Numbered from the stretch's first letter, positions 26,101 to 34,795 are shown. The stretch is 64,000 nt of DNA from Pedobacter paludis (GCF_003173575.1 NZ_QGNY01000004.1:186001-250000); one strand, 5' to 3'. Translations and numbers: made by a program. Notes: a model not told the origin generated them from the sequence alone.

Positions 26101-27536
26101 TTTGTAGCAATCAGTTTAACCTCATGCTTCTTCGCGAGGGCGATTAAAGATGCATTAACACGATCTTCATCTTCCTGCTTGTGGCGCATAATTTCCACAT
26201 AAAAATCCTGTCCAAATTGCGCTTTCCACCAAATTAAAGCCTCTTCTGCCTGAGTTTCGCCCATATTCAGAAGCTTATTCGAAATTTCACCGGAAAGGTT
26301 TCCAGAAAGCACAATAATGTCGTCTTTATATTGTTCGATTACTTTTCGATCTATCCTTGGAACATAATAAAAGCCCTTTGTATAGGCAATTGATGACATT
26401 TTGGCTAAATTATGGTAGCCGTTTTTATTTTTAGCCAACAATACCATTTGGTAACCATTGTCTTTTGCAGTTCTGTTTAAATGATCATCACATACAAAAA
26501 ATTCAACCCCTACAATTGGGGTCATAATTACTTCAGTTGGTCTTTCTCCGGCCTCAATTGCAGCGGCATTTTTGGCTTCGGCAGTTTTGTTATAATTTAA
26601 AACCTGACTCACAAAATGAAAAGCGCCCATCATATTGGCATGATCTGTCATGGCTACGGCCGGCATTTTGTGTGCAGCTGCAGCTTTGATTAAATCGGGA
26701 ATACTAATGGTACTTTGAAGGACAGAAAACTGGGTATGATTATGCAAATGAACAAAGGTAGCCGAAGCCAGTTCTTGCTTATTTTCAGTAAGCGTTTGTT
26801 TAGAAATCCCTTCGCCTTCTGATTTTTGTAAGCGCTTACGAATTTCATCCGAAGCCGCCTTTAAATTTATATGCTGAATACCAAAACTGGGAATCGAAGC
26901 TGGATTAATTTCCCTGAAACGAGGAAAATATTCAACATCAACCAGTAGTTCTTCTTTTGTAAAAACTTCTTTTTTAATCAGCTCTAAGAAACAGCGTGTG
27001 GTTGCTTCCACATCGGCGGTTGCATTGTGTGCTTCGTTAAAAGGTACGCCGAACAAATAAGAATGCAATTCGGTTAAGGTTGGCAGTTTAAATTTGCCAC
27101 CTCTACCTCCGGGCAATTTTAATAAGCTTGCGGTAATTTCGGTACAAGTATCTAAAATGGGCATTTCCGCCATGCGGTTTTCAATACCAAAACGATGGAA
27201 CTCGCAACCCATAATATTTACATCGAAACCCACATTTTGTCCGACAATAAATTTCGATTTTGATAGAGCGATATTAAACTTCTCTAATACCTCTGCAAGT
27301 GTGATTCCCTGTTCGTCAGCCAGTTCGGTAGAGATACCATGAATGCGCTCTGCATCATAAGGAATATTAAACCCTTCTGGTTTAACCAAATAATCTTGAT
27401 GTTCAACCATCCGTCCCATCTCATCGTGCAGTTGCCATGCAATTTGAATACAGCGTGGCCAATTATCGGTATCGGTAATTGGTGCGTTGTAATTACGTGG
27501 CAAACCCGTGGTTTCTGTATCAAAAATTAAGTACAT
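23103..27536 (-). CDS. dnaE: DNA polymerase III alpha subunit with fused N-terminal proofreading exonuclease
   Basis: Replicative polymerase, 1477 aa, against about 1160 for E. coli DnaE. The extra part is an N-terminal DnaQ-type 3'-5' exonuclease (residues 1-190) with the acidic set Asp6 and Glu8 (FDTETTGL), Asp105 (VGQNVGFDVN), His170 and Asp175 (HNATADVEAT). A PHP domain follows from about 261 (FVHLHNHTQFSVL), then the C-family polymerase core with MPDIDIDFDDEGRGRVM, then tau- and DNA-binding regions including an OB-fold near the C-terminus. Polymerase and proofreading thus sit on one chain. It is not PolC, whose exonuclease is inserted within the PHP domain. Confidence 0.96.
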   Translation of the reverse strand: MYLIFDTETTGLPRNYNAPITDTDNWPRCIQIAWQLHDEMGRMVEHQDYLVKPEGFNIPYDAERIHGISTELADEQGITLAEVLEKFNIALSKSKFIVGQNVGFDVNIMGCEFHRFGIENRMAEMPILDTCTEITASLLKLPGGRGGKFKLPTLTELHSYLFGVPFNEAHNATADVEATTRCFLELIKKEVFTKEELLVDVEYFPRFREINPASIPSFGIQHINLKAASDEIRKRLQKSEGEGISKQTLTENKQELASATFVHLHNHTQFSVLQSTISIPDLIKAAAAHKMPAVAMTDHANMMGAFHFVSQVLNYNKTAEAKNAAAIEAGERPTEVIMTPIVGVEFFVCDDHLNRTAKDNGYQMVLLAKNKNGYHNLAKMSSIAYTKGFYYVPRIDRKVIEQYKDDIIVLSGNLSGEISNKLLNMGETQAEEALIWWKAQFGQDFYVEIMRHKQEDEDRVNASLIALAKKHEVKLIATNNTYYINKKDANAHDILLCVKDGEKQATPIGRGRGYRYGLPNQEYYFKSPDEMKALFADLPEAILNIQEVVDKIESYKLAREVLLPKFDIPEQFLVAEDEVDGGKRGENKFLRHLTYEGAKIRYGVLTPEIIDRLDFELATIEKTGYPGYFLIVQDFIAEARRRDVSVGPGRGSAAGSVVAYCLWITNIDPIKYDLLFERFLNPDRVSMPDIDIDFDDEGRGRVMEYVINKYGSSQVAQIITYGTMAAKSSIRDTARVLDLPLFEADKIAKLIPNMKLAKIFNLDEKSLKDALRPDEYERVQELKAMGLLKDLSAETIQQAQVLEGSLRNTGIHACGVIITPSDITNFVPVATAKDSDLYVTQFDNSVVESAGLLKMDFLGLKTLTLIKDTVKLVKKRHNVVIDPDNFPIDDVATYELFQRGETIGIFQYESPGMQKYMKELKPTVFDDLIAMNALYRPGPMEYIPSFVRRKNGEEEIKYDLDACEEYLKETYGITVYQEQVMLLSQKLAGFTKGEADVLRKAMGKKQKDVLDKMKPKFVKQAAEKGHDAATLEKIWKDWEAFASYAFNKSHSTCYAWIAYQTAYLKAHYPAEYMAAVLSNNMSDIKQVAFFMEECRQMGVVVLGPDVNESDLKFSVNAKGEVRFGMSAVKGVGEKAVESIIEERLENGPYATVYDFAKRSNTRIVNKKAYESFVYSGAFDAFGGHRAQFFYIGPNDKMNGIEKIIKYANDFQNNESTSQGSLFGGSKADLILEPSLPVSPEWALMDRLKYEKDAIGIFLSGHPLDNYKLELDKFCTHGVRQLSIINKVRMGDTNEEVLAEFEKLKNRELCVGGLVVTASQRITKTGKPFGTFVFEDYEDASEMALFGEDFLKFKSFLTEGYFLQIRGRVGERFGKAGDWEFKITAINLMSELRDKLAKSLTIQVPIERVNDELMKEIEAILADNKANSEQQNCQLNFAVFDREKEIMLDLPSKNLKINPNNKFLEQLLGLNVVNYKLN

Positions 27537-27798
27537 AGTTTGATGTAAAGAATTAGCCGTTTCAGATTATAAACGGTTCTTCAAAAATAAGGAATTTGCT
27601 GGTTGATGTTGTCAGGATTTTATCAACAAAAAGCAAGAATTCATTTGAATGCAACGTGTGTACAATTCTGTCATGTTGGGGAACGAAACATTCGTATGTC
27701 TATTTGTAATGCAGATCAAGTCCAATCTTTATGCGCTGATATTTACTTCCTTGAAGAAAAATAATTTCATTACTTTAGGAAATCTAAAATCAACCTCT
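27537..27798. other. Intergenic region with promoter
   Basis: Upstream region shared by divergent dnaE and the exported protein at 27799. The plus-strand promoter candidate is TTG at 27751-27753, a 17-nt spacer, then TACTTTAG at 27771-27778. Nothing else is recognised. Confidence 0.5.
27751..27778 (+). promoter_or_regulatory. Promoter candidate: TTG-N17-TACTTTAG
   Basis: Matches the Bacteroidota -33/-7 pattern with one mismatch in TAnnTTTG. It lies 20 nt before the ATG at 27799 and inside the longer frame that opens at 27649, so it decides the start. Confidence 0.55.
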
Positions 27799-28263
27799 AT
27801 GAAAACGAATTCCCTAAATTACTCTATCCTGTTTGGTAGTTTTCTACTCCTTAACAGCTTTTCAAGCATTAAATCTCCGGCAAAAGATGCAGAAATTTGT
27901 GAACAAACCATAAAATACAGCACAAATAAATTACTTACGCCAAGTGGCGAGGAAGTAACGGCTTCAACAAATATTACTTTTAATCCAGGCATGAAACTGA
28001 TTACTGTAGAAAGCGAAAGCTTGAACGATGGTAAGGCAACATTTGATACCGTAATTGAAAGTGTAGAATGTACATTTGATAAAAAAATAACTTCTGGTAA
28101 AGCTGATTACAAAGGCTACATTTTACAAACTGACGGAACAAAATCTCCTGTTGAAATTATTTTGGAAGCTAAGGATGGCGTTGTGAGTTTATCAAGTTAT
28201 GATGAAGAAAAAAAACTTGGATTAAGAACAACTTTCGAAAAATGGGAAATTGTAAAGGACTAA
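27799..28263 (+). CDS. Exported hypothetical protein
   Basis: A 154-aa protein starting MKTNSLNYSILFGSFLLLNS, a signal peptide. The mature part is strand-rich (ITFNPGMKLITVESESL, then GKADYKGYILQTDG) and has two cysteines (Cys31 and one in VECTFDK). No known domain is recognised. I rejected the upstream 50 codons because the promoter lies in them. Confidence 0.72.
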   Translation: MKTNSLNYSILFGSFLLLNSFSSIKSPAKDAEICEQTIKYSTNKLLTPSGEEVTASTNITFNPGMKLITVESESLNDGKATFDTVIESVECTFDKKITSGKADYKGYILQTDGTKSPVEIILEAKDGVVSLSSYDEEKKLGLRTTFEKWEIVKD

Positions 28264-28442
28264 TTTTATTCGGTCGACGAGATACCAACCGATAGAGAAA
28301 AAATACCTGCTCACAGAGAAATGGTACAAAGATTTCTCGGCTCCGCTCGAAATGACGGTATTAATTAACTGATTTTTAACTCTTTTGATCTTTGGATTTT
28401 TAATCCTTCAAAAATTTCGGGAACCACTTTTGGAAAAAGAAA
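28264..28442. repeat. Half copy of the GTGGAGAAATC-type repeat
   Basis: Only the right half is clear: CAAAGATTTCTCGGCTCCGC followed by TCGAAATGACGGTATT (about 28328-28366). This matches the right arms at 14510-14560 and 43780-43819. The rest of the stretch shows nothing. Confidence 0.5.
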
Positions 28443-28895
28443 CTAAAAATGTTCCTGACTCACCAATTCACTCACATCATATCCCTTTTCTCTGCATCTT
28501 TCAATAATATCGACCAATAAATCAGCTTCCATTTTGGGTTCCCTTGCCATAATAAACAGATATTTTTCATCTGGGTGACCAACCACCACATAACTGTAGT
28601 CATCTGCCAATTCGATGATCCAATAACCTATTTTAAACGGCCACAAAAACTGCGCTTTCATATCGCCATCTGGTTTTTCCGGATCAAAAAAGAGTTTAGA
28701 AGTAATCGATTTTTCCTCAGGTTTTCCTTCTTTATGATAGGTAGTAAACACATCAAAATGATCTTCATCTTTCAGCGTATAAGTTTCCGTAGTTTGTCTC
28801 CAATGCTTATCCATCAAGGTTGGGATCGAATACAATGAATACCATTTGCCTTCAAAAGCCTTATAATCTATGTTGCTAATCGGTCTATTTTCCAT
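28443..28895 (-). CDS. Lipocalin family protein (Blc-like)
   Basis: A 150-aa lipocalin with the family start motif FEGKWYSLYSIP (GxW) and the C-terminal strand YVVVGHPDEKYLFIMAREP. Bacterial lipocalins bind lipids or haem-like ligands at the envelope. Unlike E. coli Blc it shows no signal peptide or lipobox, so it seems cytoplasmic. The motif order is complete. Confidence 0.88.
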   Translation of the reverse strand: MENRPISNIDYKAFEGKWYSLYSIPTLMDKHWRQTTETYTLKDEDHFDVFTTYHKEGKPEEKSITSKLFFDPEKPDGDMKAQFLWPFKIGYWIIELADDYSYVVVGHPDEKYLFIMAREPKMEADLLVDIIERCREKGYDVSELVSQEHF

Positions 28896-29044
28896 ATTGT
28901 AATTGCTTTGAGCTTCAGCTTTCTGCCTTCCGCTTATTAACTAAACCATCATCAAATTATAAAGTTTTGAAAAGCATTTTTTAAGCTTATATTTATTTTT
29001 AACTTCGATTGATAATTAACAACAGCAAACCAAAATTTAAATAT

Positions 29045-29983
29045 ATGAAAGTAACGGTTGTAGGTGCAGGCGCAGTTGGCGCAACTTGTGCAGATAATAT
29101 TGCCCGTAAAGAATTAGCGAACGAACTTGTTCTGTTGGATATTAAAGAAGGTTTTGCCGAAGGTAAAGCCATAGATATGATGCAAACCGCAACCCTTTTA
29201 GGTTTCGATACAAAAATTACTGGCGTTACTGGCGATTACAGTAAAACAGCTGGTTCTGATGTTGTTGTGATTACTTCTGGCTTACCTCGTAAACCGGGAA
29301 TGACCCGCGAAGAATTAATTGGCATCAACGCTGGAATTGTGAAAGGCGTTGCCGAAAATATTTTAAAATTTTCTCCGGAGGCCATTATTATTGTGATCAG
29401 CAACCCGATGGATACCATGACTTATTTGGCGCTGAAATCTCTTGGATTACCTAAAAACCGCATCATTGGCATGGGTGGAACTTTAGACAGCTCACGCTTT
29501 AAATTCTATTTGTCACAGGCTTTAGATTGCAATCCGAACGATTTACAAGGCTTTGTAATTGGTGGCCATGGCGATACTACCATGATTCCTTTAACCCGTT
29601 TGGCTACTTATCAAAGTTTGCCAGTGAGCAATTTGTTAGACAAAGCTACTTTGGATAAGGTTGCGGCAGATACTATGGTTGGTGGCGCTACCCTAACCGG
29701 ATTAATCGGAACTTCTGCCTGGTATGCCCCAGGTTCCGCAGGTGCGGCTTTAGTCGAAGCCATATTACGCGATGAGAAAAAATTATTTACCTGCTGTGTT
29801 TCTTTAGAAGGAGAATACGGGCAAGAAGATATTTGTTTGGGTGTTCCGGTAATTATTGGTCGCGGTGGCTGGGAAAAAATTATCGATTTTAAACTAACTG
29901 AAGATGAGCAAAATGCATTTAACAAAAGTGCAGATGCAGTTAGAAATATGAATAGCGTATTGGCTGAAATGAAATTGGTTTAA
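29045..29983 (+). CDS. mdh: Malate dehydrogenase (LDH-like type)
   Basis: Citric-acid-cycle enzyme, malate to oxaloacetate with NAD+. 312 aa from the ATG at 29045. The NAD motif is GAGAVGATCAD (residues 7-17), the substrate loop GLPRKPGMTREELI, and the catalytic His lies in GGHGDTTMIP. It resembles the tetrameric Bacteroidota/Chlorobi enzymes rather than the E. coli dimer type. The open frame begins at 29009, but the N-terminal MKVTVVGAG is the normal start. Confidence 0.95.
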   Translation: MKVTVVGAGAVGATCADNIARKELANELVLLDIKEGFAEGKAIDMMQTATLLGFDTKITGVTGDYSKTAGSDVVVITSGLPRKPGMTREELIGINAGIVKGVAENILKFSPEAIIIVISNPMDTMTYLALKSLGLPKNRIIGMGGTLDSSRFKFYLSQALDCNPNDLQGFVIGGHGDTTMIPLTRLATYQSLPVSNLLDKATLDKVAADTMVGGATLTGLIGTSAWYAPGSAGAALVEAILRDEKKLFTCCVSLEGEYGQEDICLGVPVIIGRGGWEKIIDFKLTEDEQNAFNKSADAVRNMNSVLAEMKLV

Positions 29984-30114
29984 AAGACCTCACCCTTTGA
30001 GAGGTTATGGCAAGGCTACTATTGTGCATCCCTCTCCCAAGGAGAGGGAAATCAAGGTTGTGGTTTGAACCTATATATCTAAACCGTAAGCTATATCCCC
30101 TTTTAAGGAGAAGG
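29984..30114. repeat. Dispersed CCCTCTCC-type repeat
   Basis: Starts CCTCACCCTTTGAGAGGTTA, includes CCCTCTCCCAAGGAGAGGG (stem CCCTCTCC/GGAGAGGG) and ends near CCCCTTTTAAGGAG. A related element lies at 48080-48255. Confidence 0.7.
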
Positions 30115-30228
30115 ATGAGCGCTACAAAAGCAAAAACGCTGATAGAGAGCGGTAAAAGCACGGAAGCAGACTATTATCAACACCCAACTCAGACGCCCAA
30201 AGATGTCTTAGCTGGTAAAAATCATTAA
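30115..30228 (+). CDS. Candidate 37-aa small protein
   Basis: ATG at 30115, stop at 30228, immediately followed by the ATG of the next gene, so it could be translationally coupled. The peptide is hydrophilic (KTLIESGKSTEADYYQHPTQ). The frame is open further upstream only through the repeat. It resembles nothing I know; it may be genuine or a chance frame. Confidence 0.3.
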   Translation: MSATKAKTLIESGKSTEADYYQHPTQTPKDVLAGKNH

Positions 30229-30654
30229 ATGACAGTTATTACAATTCCACTAAAACTTATTAATTTACAAGACGACGGTTTCCATCTTTTGGTGGAAATT
30301 GTTGTTTTTAAGCAGAAACATTTGGCTGTTTTAGATACAGGAGCATCGAGAAGTGTGTTTGACAAAGGCCTGATAGAAAGTCACCTTTCTGAAACCCTGC
30401 AAGTTTCTGATGAAATTAATGCAGCAACACTTTTTACCACAACAACAACCATTCAGGCAACTATTCCTGAGCTCAAAATCGGGAAGCTCAAAATAAAAAA
30501 TTACGAAACCGTAGCTTTTGATCTCCAATCGGTTAGCGAAACTTATCAGCAATTTGGTCATCCTCCAATTATGGGCATTATTGGGGGCGATATTTTAATG
30601 AAGTTTAAAGCCTTAATTAATTATCATACAATGGAACTTATATTTTCAAAATAA
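30229..30654 (+). CDS. Retropepsin-like aspartic protease family protein
   Basis: A 141-aa clan-AA protein with the single catalytic motif AVLDTGASRSVFD (Asp36) and, towards the end, the hydrophobic GIIGGDILMKFKALINY block that packs behind the active site. Such one-domain proteins would work as dimers. No signal peptide, so cytoplasmic. Substrate unknown. Confidence 0.82.
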   Translation: MTVITIPLKLINLQDDGFHLLVEIVVFKQKHLAVLDTGASRSVFDKGLIESHLSETLQVSDEINAATLFTTTTTIQATIPELKIGKLKIKNYETVAFDLQSVSETYQQFGHPPIMGIIGGDILMKFKALINYHTMELIFSK

Positions 30655-30734
30655 ATGTTCAACGATAACGGTTAGAATTTTTTTTGAGGCTTAATTAAAT
30701 CCTTGCACGATGATAAAAACCAAATTCAATTGCA

Positions 30735-31130
30735 ATGAAAGCGGATATTAAAAATAGAGCGGATATCATTATCCTGGTCGACTCTTTTTATACTAAAGTT
30801 CAGAAAAATCTTGCCATTGGACCAATATTTACCGATGTTGTTAAAGTAGATTGGAATCACCACTTACCTAAAATGTACGATTTTTGGGAAAGTATTTTGC
30901 TTGGAAAAGCTATTTACAAAGGCAATCCCATGCTTACTCATTTTGCAATAAACAATAAGGCATCTTTAAGAGAAGAAGAATTTGATACCTGGAAAAGGAT
31001 TTTTTTTGAAACCGTTGATGCATTATTTGAAGGAGAAAATGCCACTACAATTAAACAAAAGGCGCAATCCATAGCAGATTTAATGCATTTTAAGATTAAC
31101 AGTAATCCATCAAAGATTAAAATCGTTTAA
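30735..31130 (+). CDS. Group III truncated haemoglobin
   Basis: A 131-aa 2-over-2 globin. Group III marks are WNHHLPKMYDFWESILLG and the proximal haem ligand, probably His69, in NPMLTHFAINN; EEFDTWKRIFFETVD follows. Group III globins bind oxygen or nitric oxide, and a role in NO or oxygen handling is likely but not shown here. The leader of 80 bp shows no clear regulatory site. Confidence 0.9.
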   Translation: MKADIKNRADIIILVDSFYTKVQKNLAIGPIFTDVVKVDWNHHLPKMYDFWESILLGKAIYKGNPMLTHFAINNKASLREEEFDTWKRIFFETVDALFEGENATTIKQKAQSIADLMHFKINSNPSKIKIV

Positions 31131-31191
31131 AAAATATTCTTTTGATTTGCGTTGCTTTCTTTATAAATTTAAACAACCAAACAAATCAAAT

Positions 31192-31728
31192 ATGAAATTT
31201 CTAAGAATCTTAATTGGGATTATTATCGTTTTGGCGATAATTTTCTTCGGAGGAAGTTTGTTTCTTCCCAAAACCTACACCGTATCCAGAAATACTGTAA
31301 TAAAAGCTCCTGACAGCACCATTTACAAAAACATCGCCGATTTTAACGAATTTTATAAATGGAATCCGTGGGCGAAAATGGAACCATCCGCTAAAACAAA
31401 AATAAGCGGCACGGTAGAACAGCCAGATCATTTATACGAATGGGAAGGAAAGGAAACTGGATCTGGGTACATGAAAATTGTTAAGGTTGAACCAAACAAA
31501 ATGGTAGATATTGAACTTAAATTTTTAAAGCCAATGGAAAGTCTGGCTGATACTCGATTTGATATCGAAAAATCGGGTGATGGAAATAAAGTTATCTGGA
31601 CCATGAGTGGTGAAAACACTAGTGCTTTTAGCAAGTGGTTTGGCTTTTTGGCGATGGATAAAATGATAGGTAAGGATTTCGAAAACGGTCTTCAATATTT
31701 AAAGGAAAAATCAGAAAAAGTTAATTAA
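31192..31728 (+). CDS. SRPBCC-family protein with N-terminal membrane anchor
   Basis: A 178-aa protein with one N-terminal transmembrane helix (ILIGIIIVLAIIFFGGSLF) and a START/SRPBCC-type domain from about residue 35 (VSRNTVIKAPDSTIYKNIAD, FYKWNPWAKMEP). The fold binds a hydrophobic ligand. Function unknown. The ATG at 31192 gives a natural anchor start, so the longer frame from 31147 is not used. Confidence 0.85.
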   Translation: MKFLRILIGIIIVLAIIFFGGSLFLPKTYTVSRNTVIKAPDSTIYKNIADFNEFYKWNPWAKMEPSAKTKISGTVEQPDHLYEWEGKETGSGYMKIVKVEPNKMVDIELKFLKPMESLADTRFDIEKSGDGNKVIWTMSGENTSAFSKWFGFLAMDKMIGKDFENGLQYLKEKSEKVN

Positions 31729-31752
31729 AATCGGTATTTCAAGTAAACAATA

Positions 31753-31788
31753 AGCCTCTTGAAAGTATTTTCATGAGGCTTTCTTTTT
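31753..31788 (+). terminator. Intrinsic terminator
   Basis: Stem AGCCTCTTGAAA / TTTCATGAGGCT (one mismatch), loop GTAT, followed by TTCTTTTT. Confidence 0.88.
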
Positions 31789-31905
31789 AGCTCAATTTCA
31801 AGGTTTTCGAACAATTTGTCTACTTTGCGTTAAAAAAGCATAAATTTCAAATTAGTACAATCCGAAATTTTGTAATTCGCCAACTTTTAGATTATTTGCC
31901 AATAG

Positions 31906-32583
31906 ATGAATTTATTACTTGTAGAAGACGAACCGAATGTGGTTTCTGTAATTTCAAGAGGATTAACAGAGGAAGGCTTTAAAGTTAGCATTGCACCCGA
32001 CGGTTTAATTGGTGAACAGATGGCTAAAAACAATCACTTCGATTTAATTATCCTAGACATTATGCTTCCCGGAATTAATGGTTTAGAGCTTTGCAAAATC
32101 ATCAAAAATGAAAAACCAAACACGCCAATCATTATGCTCACAGCTCTCGGAACTACAGAAAATGTGGTTAACGGACTGGATAACGGCGCAGATGACTACT
32201 TAATAAAACCATTCAAGTTTGCAGAACTTTTTGCTAGAATAAGAACATTATTAAGGCGATATAGTGGCATTGTAACAAATGATCAAATTATAAACATTGC
32301 TGATTTGCAGATTAATATTACGGCTAAAAGTGTGAAAAGAAACAACAATGATATTGTACTTACCGCCACAGAATATCGTTTATTGGAATATATGGCCAAA
32401 AACAAATCGAAAATATTATCAAGAATAGATATTTTGGAAAACGTTTGGGATATTGATTTTAACCTCGGCACCAATGTGGTTGATGTTTATGTAAATTATC
32501 TTCGTAAAAAGATTGACAAGAATTCTGATCAAAAACTCATTCATACAGCTGTTGGACTAGGTTACGTTTTAAAAGAAAAGTAA
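31906..32583 (+). CDS. OmpR-family response regulator
   Basis: A 225-aa two-domain regulator: receiver domain (residues 1-120) with phosphorylation site Asp51 in DLIILDIMLPG, acidic pocket Glu7-Asp8 and Lys in LIKPFKFAE, then a winged-helix DNA-binding domain ending VDVYVNYLRKKID and VGLGYVLKEK. The stop TAA overlaps the ATG of the sensor kinase by 1 nt (TAATG). It may control the Usp-like and bestrophin genes downstream, but this is a guess from position. Confidence 0.95.
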   Translation: MNLLLVEDEPNVVSVISRGLTEEGFKVSIAPDGLIGEQMAKNNHFDLIILDIMLPGINGLELCKIIKNEKPNTPIIMLTALGTTENVVNGLDNGADDYLIKPFKFAELFARIRTLLRRYSGIVTNDQIINIADLQINITAKSVKRNNNDIVLTATEYRLLEYMAKNKSKILSRIDILENVWDIDFNLGTNVVDVYVNYLRKKIDKNSDQKLIHTAVGLGYVLKEK

Positions 32584-33935
32584 TGCAGATTGCCAAAAAA
32601 ATAACCTTATTGTTTGCCATTTTATCTGCCATAATCATTTCATTGTTAAGTGGCTTTGTTTGGTATTTTGCTAACGACTTTGCCTTTGAAGATTTTTATA
32701 AACGTTTGGAAGCCCGGGTAAATATCGCCGCCCAAATTAGACTTTACAAAGATGGAAACAATGAGGCTTACGCTAAAATGCGGAATCAGTATTTAGAGCG
32801 ATTACCATCAGAAAAGGAATTTATTATTGAGGCCGGAAAAACACAGATCCATGTAGATCGCGAACTTCCTAAAAGTTTTTACAATAGAATAAATGCAGGT
32901 TTCATGGCTAGATACCGTGTAGATAATCATTTCTATGCCGGAAAATTTTTTAAAAATTCGCAAAAAGGGTATGTTGTAATTGTTTCGGCCAATGATCCTT
33001 TTGGTTTTAGAGAGTTAAAAGATCTGCAGAGAATTCTCATAATTGGTTTTTTCCTTTCGGTAATTCTGTCTTTCGTAGTTGGCTGGAAGTTTTCAAATTA
33101 CATGTTGGTACCATTAAGAAACATTATCAAAAGCGTAAAGAAAATTAAGGCAGAAAATCTCCATTTAAGGTTGGATGTTAAAAAGGGAAGTGATGAAATG
33201 TCGGAGCTGGCTCAAACGTTTAACAACATGCTTAACCGATTGGAAACAGCTTTCGAAACGCAGAATAACTTCATCAGCAATGCTTCGCATGAATTAAGAA
33301 CGCCATTAACCATCATCAGTGGTGAAGTAGAATTGGCCATGAAGGCAAAGGATGATGCTGAAAAACAGCATTTGGCACTTTCTAAAATCAAAGATGAATC
33401 AGAAAGATTAGAGCATATCCTTACCAGTTTATTAGGTTTAGCACAATCTGGCTTTAATGGGAAAAACCAGCCTCGGGAAGAAGTTAGGATGGATGAATTG
33501 CTTTGGGAAATTAAACATTCGGTTAATCAAGTGCATCCCGATAGCTTAATCGAAATTGATTTTAGCACCTTACCAGAAGATGAAGAACAGCTTACCTTAA
33601 AGGTGAACAAGAATTTAATTAAACTTGCCATCACCAATATTGTAAGCAATGCTTGTAAATATTCCAATAACCATCCAGTTGGCATTAACTTAGAAAGTAA
33701 GGCAAATATTCTCTCCATTACCGTTAGCGATAAGGGTATCGGAATTCCACAAAGCGATATTCAGCACATCTTCGAACCATTTTTTAGGGCCTCAAATACA
33801 AACGAATTTAAAGGCTATGGCGTAGGTTTGCCACTATCATTAAATATCATTCGCTTACATCGTGGCAGTATTGGTATTAAATCTCAAGAAGGCGTGGGTA
33901 CTGAAATAAAGGTTATTCTTCCTATAAGTATTTAG
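32583..33935 (+). CDS. Sensor histidine kinase
   Basis: A 450-aa membrane kinase partner of the regulator just upstream. It has a transmembrane helix at about 8-30, a periplasmic region of about 120 residues, a second helix at about 150-170, a HAMP linker, the phosphorylated His236 in SNASHELRTPLT and an ATPase domain with N box NIVSNACKYSN and G1 box DKGIGIP. The periplasmic part resembles no sensor I can name. The layout recalls copper- or envelope-stress kinases, but the signal is unknown. Confidence 0.95.
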   Translation: MQIAKKITLLFAILSAIIISLLSGFVWYFANDFAFEDFYKRLEARVNIAAQIRLYKDGNNEAYAKMRNQYLERLPSEKEFIIEAGKTQIHVDRELPKSFYNRINAGFMARYRVDNHFYAGKFFKNSQKGYVVIVSANDPFGFRELKDLQRILIIGFFLSVILSFVVGWKFSNYMLVPLRNIIKSVKKIKAENLHLRLDVKKGSDEMSELAQTFNNMLNRLETAFETQNNFISNASHELRTPLTIISGEVELAMKAKDDAEKQHLALSKIKDESERLEHILTSLLGLAQSGFNGKNQPREEVRMDELLWEIKHSVNQVHPDSLIEIDFSTLPEDEEQLTLKVNKNLIKLAITNIVSNACKYSNNHPVGINLESKANILSITVSDKGIGIPQSDIQHIFEPFFRASNTNEFKGYGVGLPLSLNIIRLHRGSIGIKSQEGVGTEIKVILPISI

Positions 33936-33936
33936 T

Positions 33937-34095
33937 TCAATAGTCATTGGTTCATTAGTCAATTGGTCGTTGTTCATTGGTCAATTGGTCATTGATCATT
34001 GTTCATTGGTCATTGGTCAATTGGTCATTGATCATTGTTCATTGGTCAATTGCTCATTGGTCATTGTTCATTAGTCAATGGTTGTTTGTTTATTG
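33937..34095. repeat. Degenerate tandem repeat of TTCATTGGTCAATTGGTCA type
   Basis: About 160 bp made of TCATTGGTCA, TCAATTGGTC and TGATCATTGT blocks with an overall period near 36 bp. It follows the kinase stop. No coding or hairpin function is visible. Confidence 0.9.
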
Positions 34096-34273
34096 GTTTT
34101 TGGTTATTATCTACTGTGGCTTTTGGGTTACCCATATACAAATGACTAATTAACTGGTGAACTTTCCCGAAATTCTAATCTCATTTTAATCTCGTTCTTA
34201 TTTCGCTGTAATAACCTCAGGGTAAACTTGTATAAATAATTTATTAATTAAAATATTTAAATAAGAAATACCT
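34096..34273. other. Upstream region of the Usp-like gene
   Basis: AT-rich leader with no gene. No clear TAnnTTTG motif is seen. Confidence 0.3.
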
Positions 34274-34771
34274 ATGAAAACGATACTAATTCCAACTGAC
34301 TTTAACTTAGAAAGCACAAAAATTATTGATGCATTAGTTAAAGATCAATCTAACGAAACTTTAAACATCATTTTTCTGCATGCCTTTAAATTATCAGATT
34401 CTATTACAGATATGTTGATGCTGAGCAGAAGAAGCCGCGATTACGAAAATGTAAGTGATGCATTTTATCAAAAACTAAATGAATATAAAGTTCAATATTC
34501 TGAAAATGTAAATAGCATAGGGATAGAATATTTTTACGGAAGTACGGTTTCCGCTTTCAAAAATTTTATCGAGGCTTTTGATGTAGAATGTATTGCTTAT
34601 CCAAAAAACTACAATTTCAATCCGATTAATAAATACAGTATCGATCCAAAGTATTTAACAGAACGTGCCGGATGTGAGGTTATTCAACTGGATACCAACG
34701 TTGTACACACACCAGAAAATCTGATTGAAACTAGAATTCATGAAATTCAATTGCAAAACGCAAATATCTAA
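34274..34771 (+). CDS. Universal stress protein-like protein
   Basis: A 165-aa protein opening MKTILIPTDFNLESTKIIDA, the Usp strand-loop start, with a later EYFYGSTVSAFKNFIEAFDVEC block. The usual ATP-binding GxxGxxxGxxxS(V/T) motif near the end is missing; instead there is YLTERAGCEVIQLD, so it is a divergent non-ATP type. Twenty-four nucleotides separate it from the bestrophin gene, probably one transcript. Confidence 0.65.
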   Translation: MKTILIPTDFNLESTKIIDALVKDQSNETLNIIFLHAFKLSDSITDMLMLSRRSRDYENVSDAFYQKLNEYKVQYSENVNSIGIEYFYGSTVSAFKNFIEAFDVECIAYPKNYNFNPINKYSIDPKYLTERAGCEVIQLDTNVVHTPENLIETRIHEIQLQNANI

Positions 34772-34795
34772 TTAAACACGAAAACACTTTATATT

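Noticed and set aside
30007..30114. N-terminal extension of the small ORF at 30115
   Set aside because: It translates the CCCTCTCC repeat; only the part after 30115 could be real.
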